Shown piece after piece: positions 4,126 to 5,140 of a stretch of 5,140 bases of DNA. A program made the translations under genes and the position numbers. Source of the stretch: an uncultured Bacteroidota bacterium (GTDB lineage Bacteria; Bacteroidota; Bacteroidia; Bacteroidales; VadinHA17); NCBI GenBank assembly GCA_903865465.1, contig CAIPJU010000451.1:1-5140 (forward strand). Reading direction: 5' to 3'. Numbering within the stretch: position 1 is the stretch's first letter; each line of letters starts with the position of its first letter. The notes below the pieces were generated by a model. It was not told the DNA's origin. It saw only the letters and a list, made by a program, of their open reading frames with translations, and made no database searches.

Positions 4126-5140
4126 TTATTGTAATCTGTCGAATGGTTTAACAGGAGGGGGCACCTTACTTCCAAATATATCGAAGGAGTATCCCAATTG
4201 GGCTTGAAAGTAGTTCAGAGAAGGAGCAGACAGAACAAAACTATATAGACTCCTGAAAAAAATGGTTCCGTTTGCCTTATCACTCAACCTCATTGAGGCC
4301 ATGAATTTATAATTCACTATACCTGCAGTACCTTTGGCAGTCCCATTTTTTTGGAATCTGTTCAGATCAGATACAATCTTAAAGTCTTCGGAACCATTGA
4401 ATATTGTGAGATATCTGAGGCTGTTGGCAAGTTGAAACCGTGGATGAGGATTAATGACCCAATAGACTTCCGGAAACAAGGTAATAAACGTTTTATTGAA
4501 CTTCATATCACTGTCGTAGTTGATATCATGAAATAATTTTAACGCAGAACTGTCTAACTGGGGGAGTTTCAAAGGCACAGTATAAATATATGCCCCCAAA
4601 TCAAAATAGAACATCGAGTGAATTGTGGGGACACCGAGAAATATTATATCCAAATCAATTCCTGATGACCATGAACTTTGTCTCAGGATATCAATAGCCT
4701 TAAGATATAAGATGTTATTTCCATTATATTTCAATAATCCCAGTTCCAAATCTTTTTTATTGCTCTCAAGTTTAGAGAAGATAACTTTTGGTCTGAAGCT
4801 CTCGAAAAATCCCCAATAATTAAAACATCTTTTATTTGATACCAAAGGCATTGTTTTTCTGTTTAAGTAGAATCGGTGGCTAATCTCAGTCTGGATTAAT
4901 CCATTTGGTTGAGAGCTGTTCAAGCCCATGGCATCAGTGAAAATAGCTGCATTGATAATTGTTGATAATGATTCTTTTCTTATTACCTTGTTTATTCCAG
5001 GAGCCAAGGTAATAACCTGGTCAGCAGGACTATAATTTTCGGCCAGGTTTACAAGTCTGTAATCATCCTTTAGTGCCTCATCGATAAGTATAAAATTAGT
5101 ATCATTCGTGGAATAGAGACGTTTATATTGATTCTTCTTG
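4126..5140 (-). CDS. Partial gene at the right edge, beta-rich protein, possibly outer-membrane barrel
   Basis: The frame is open without a stop from the TAA at 4128-4126 to the window edge, giving 337 residues of the C-terminal part; the true start lies outside. A TTG at 5007 could be called as a start, but the 44 codons upstream (through Y-S-T-N-D-T-N-F-I-L-I-D-E) read as ordinary protein, so I treat the gene as 5'-truncated by the window. The visible part alternates polar and hydrophobic residues: G-L-I-Q-T-E-I-S-H-R-F-Y-L, G-I-D-L-D-I-I-F-L-G, M-F-Y-F-D-L-G-A-Y-I-Y-T, and near the end Y-F-Q-A-Q-L-G-Y-S-F-D-I-F. This looks like amphipathic beta strands such as those of outer-membrane barrels. 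The barrel idea is weak: the N-terminus, and so any signal peptide, is not visible, and a proline-rich tail of about 16 residues follows the last strand. No family is recognised. Confidence 0.75.
   Translation of the reverse strand, partial: KKNQYKRLYSTNDTNFILIDEALKDDYRLVNLAENYSPADQVITLAPGINKVIRKESLSTIINAAIFTDAMGLNSSQPNGLIQTEISHRFYLNRKTMPLVSNKRCFNYWGFFESFRPKVIFSKLESNKKDLELGLLKYNGNNILYLKAIDILRQSSWSSGIDLDIIFLGVPTIHSMFYFDLGAYIYTVPLKLPQLDSSALKLFHDINYDSDMKFNKTFITLFPEVYWVINPHPRFQLANSLRYLTIFNGSEDFKIVSDLNRFQKNGTAKGTAGIVNYKFMASMRLSDKANGTIFFRSLYSFVLSAPSLNYFQAQLGYSFDIFGSKVPPPVKPFDRLQ

Overview
All seven genes recognised here lie on the minus strand, so transcription runs from high to low coordinates. 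The window looks like Bacteroidota chromosome, with moderate confidence. The DNA is AT-rich, most start codons sit behind A/T-rich leaders without a clear Shine-Dalgarno sequence, and the only long intergenic gap carries a good match to the Bacteroidota promoter (TTTG, 20 nt, TAnnTTTG). No rRNA, tRNA, CRISPR array or insertion sequence was seen.

Upstream block (3217-5140): an open reading frame that runs off the right edge, with a beta-strand-rich C-terminal part, is followed after 48 nt by a 286-residue protein. I recognise no family for either protein.

Intergenic leader (2905-3216): 312 nt with a candidate promoter at 3149-3118 and an imperfect direct repeat between that promoter and the next gene. 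This probably starts a new transcription unit.

Downstream block (1-2904), in transcription order: (1) a protealysin-like M4 zinc metallopeptidase with a short propeptide; (2) 9 nt later, a small protein matching emfourin, the protein inhibitor of protealysin; (3) a 111-residue membrane protein with three predicted membrane segments, holin-like; (4) a leaderless peptidoglycan-binding plus CHAP-like amidase/endopeptidase; (5) the N-terminus of a clostripain-family (C11) cysteine peptidase that runs off the left edge. Gaps in the last part are regular (90, 78 and 75 nt), and two contain perfect inverted repeats.

The interesting theme is the combination. Two unrelated proteases without signal peptides and a dedicated protease inhibitor flank a pair that resembles a phage holin and endolysin. 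A plausible reading, which is inference, is a lysis- or holin-assisted release module for leaderless proteases. The inhibitor would protect the producer until release. The protease-inhibitor pair itself follows a known arrangement; the link to the holin/endolysin-like pair and the C11 peptidase is what deserves testing.
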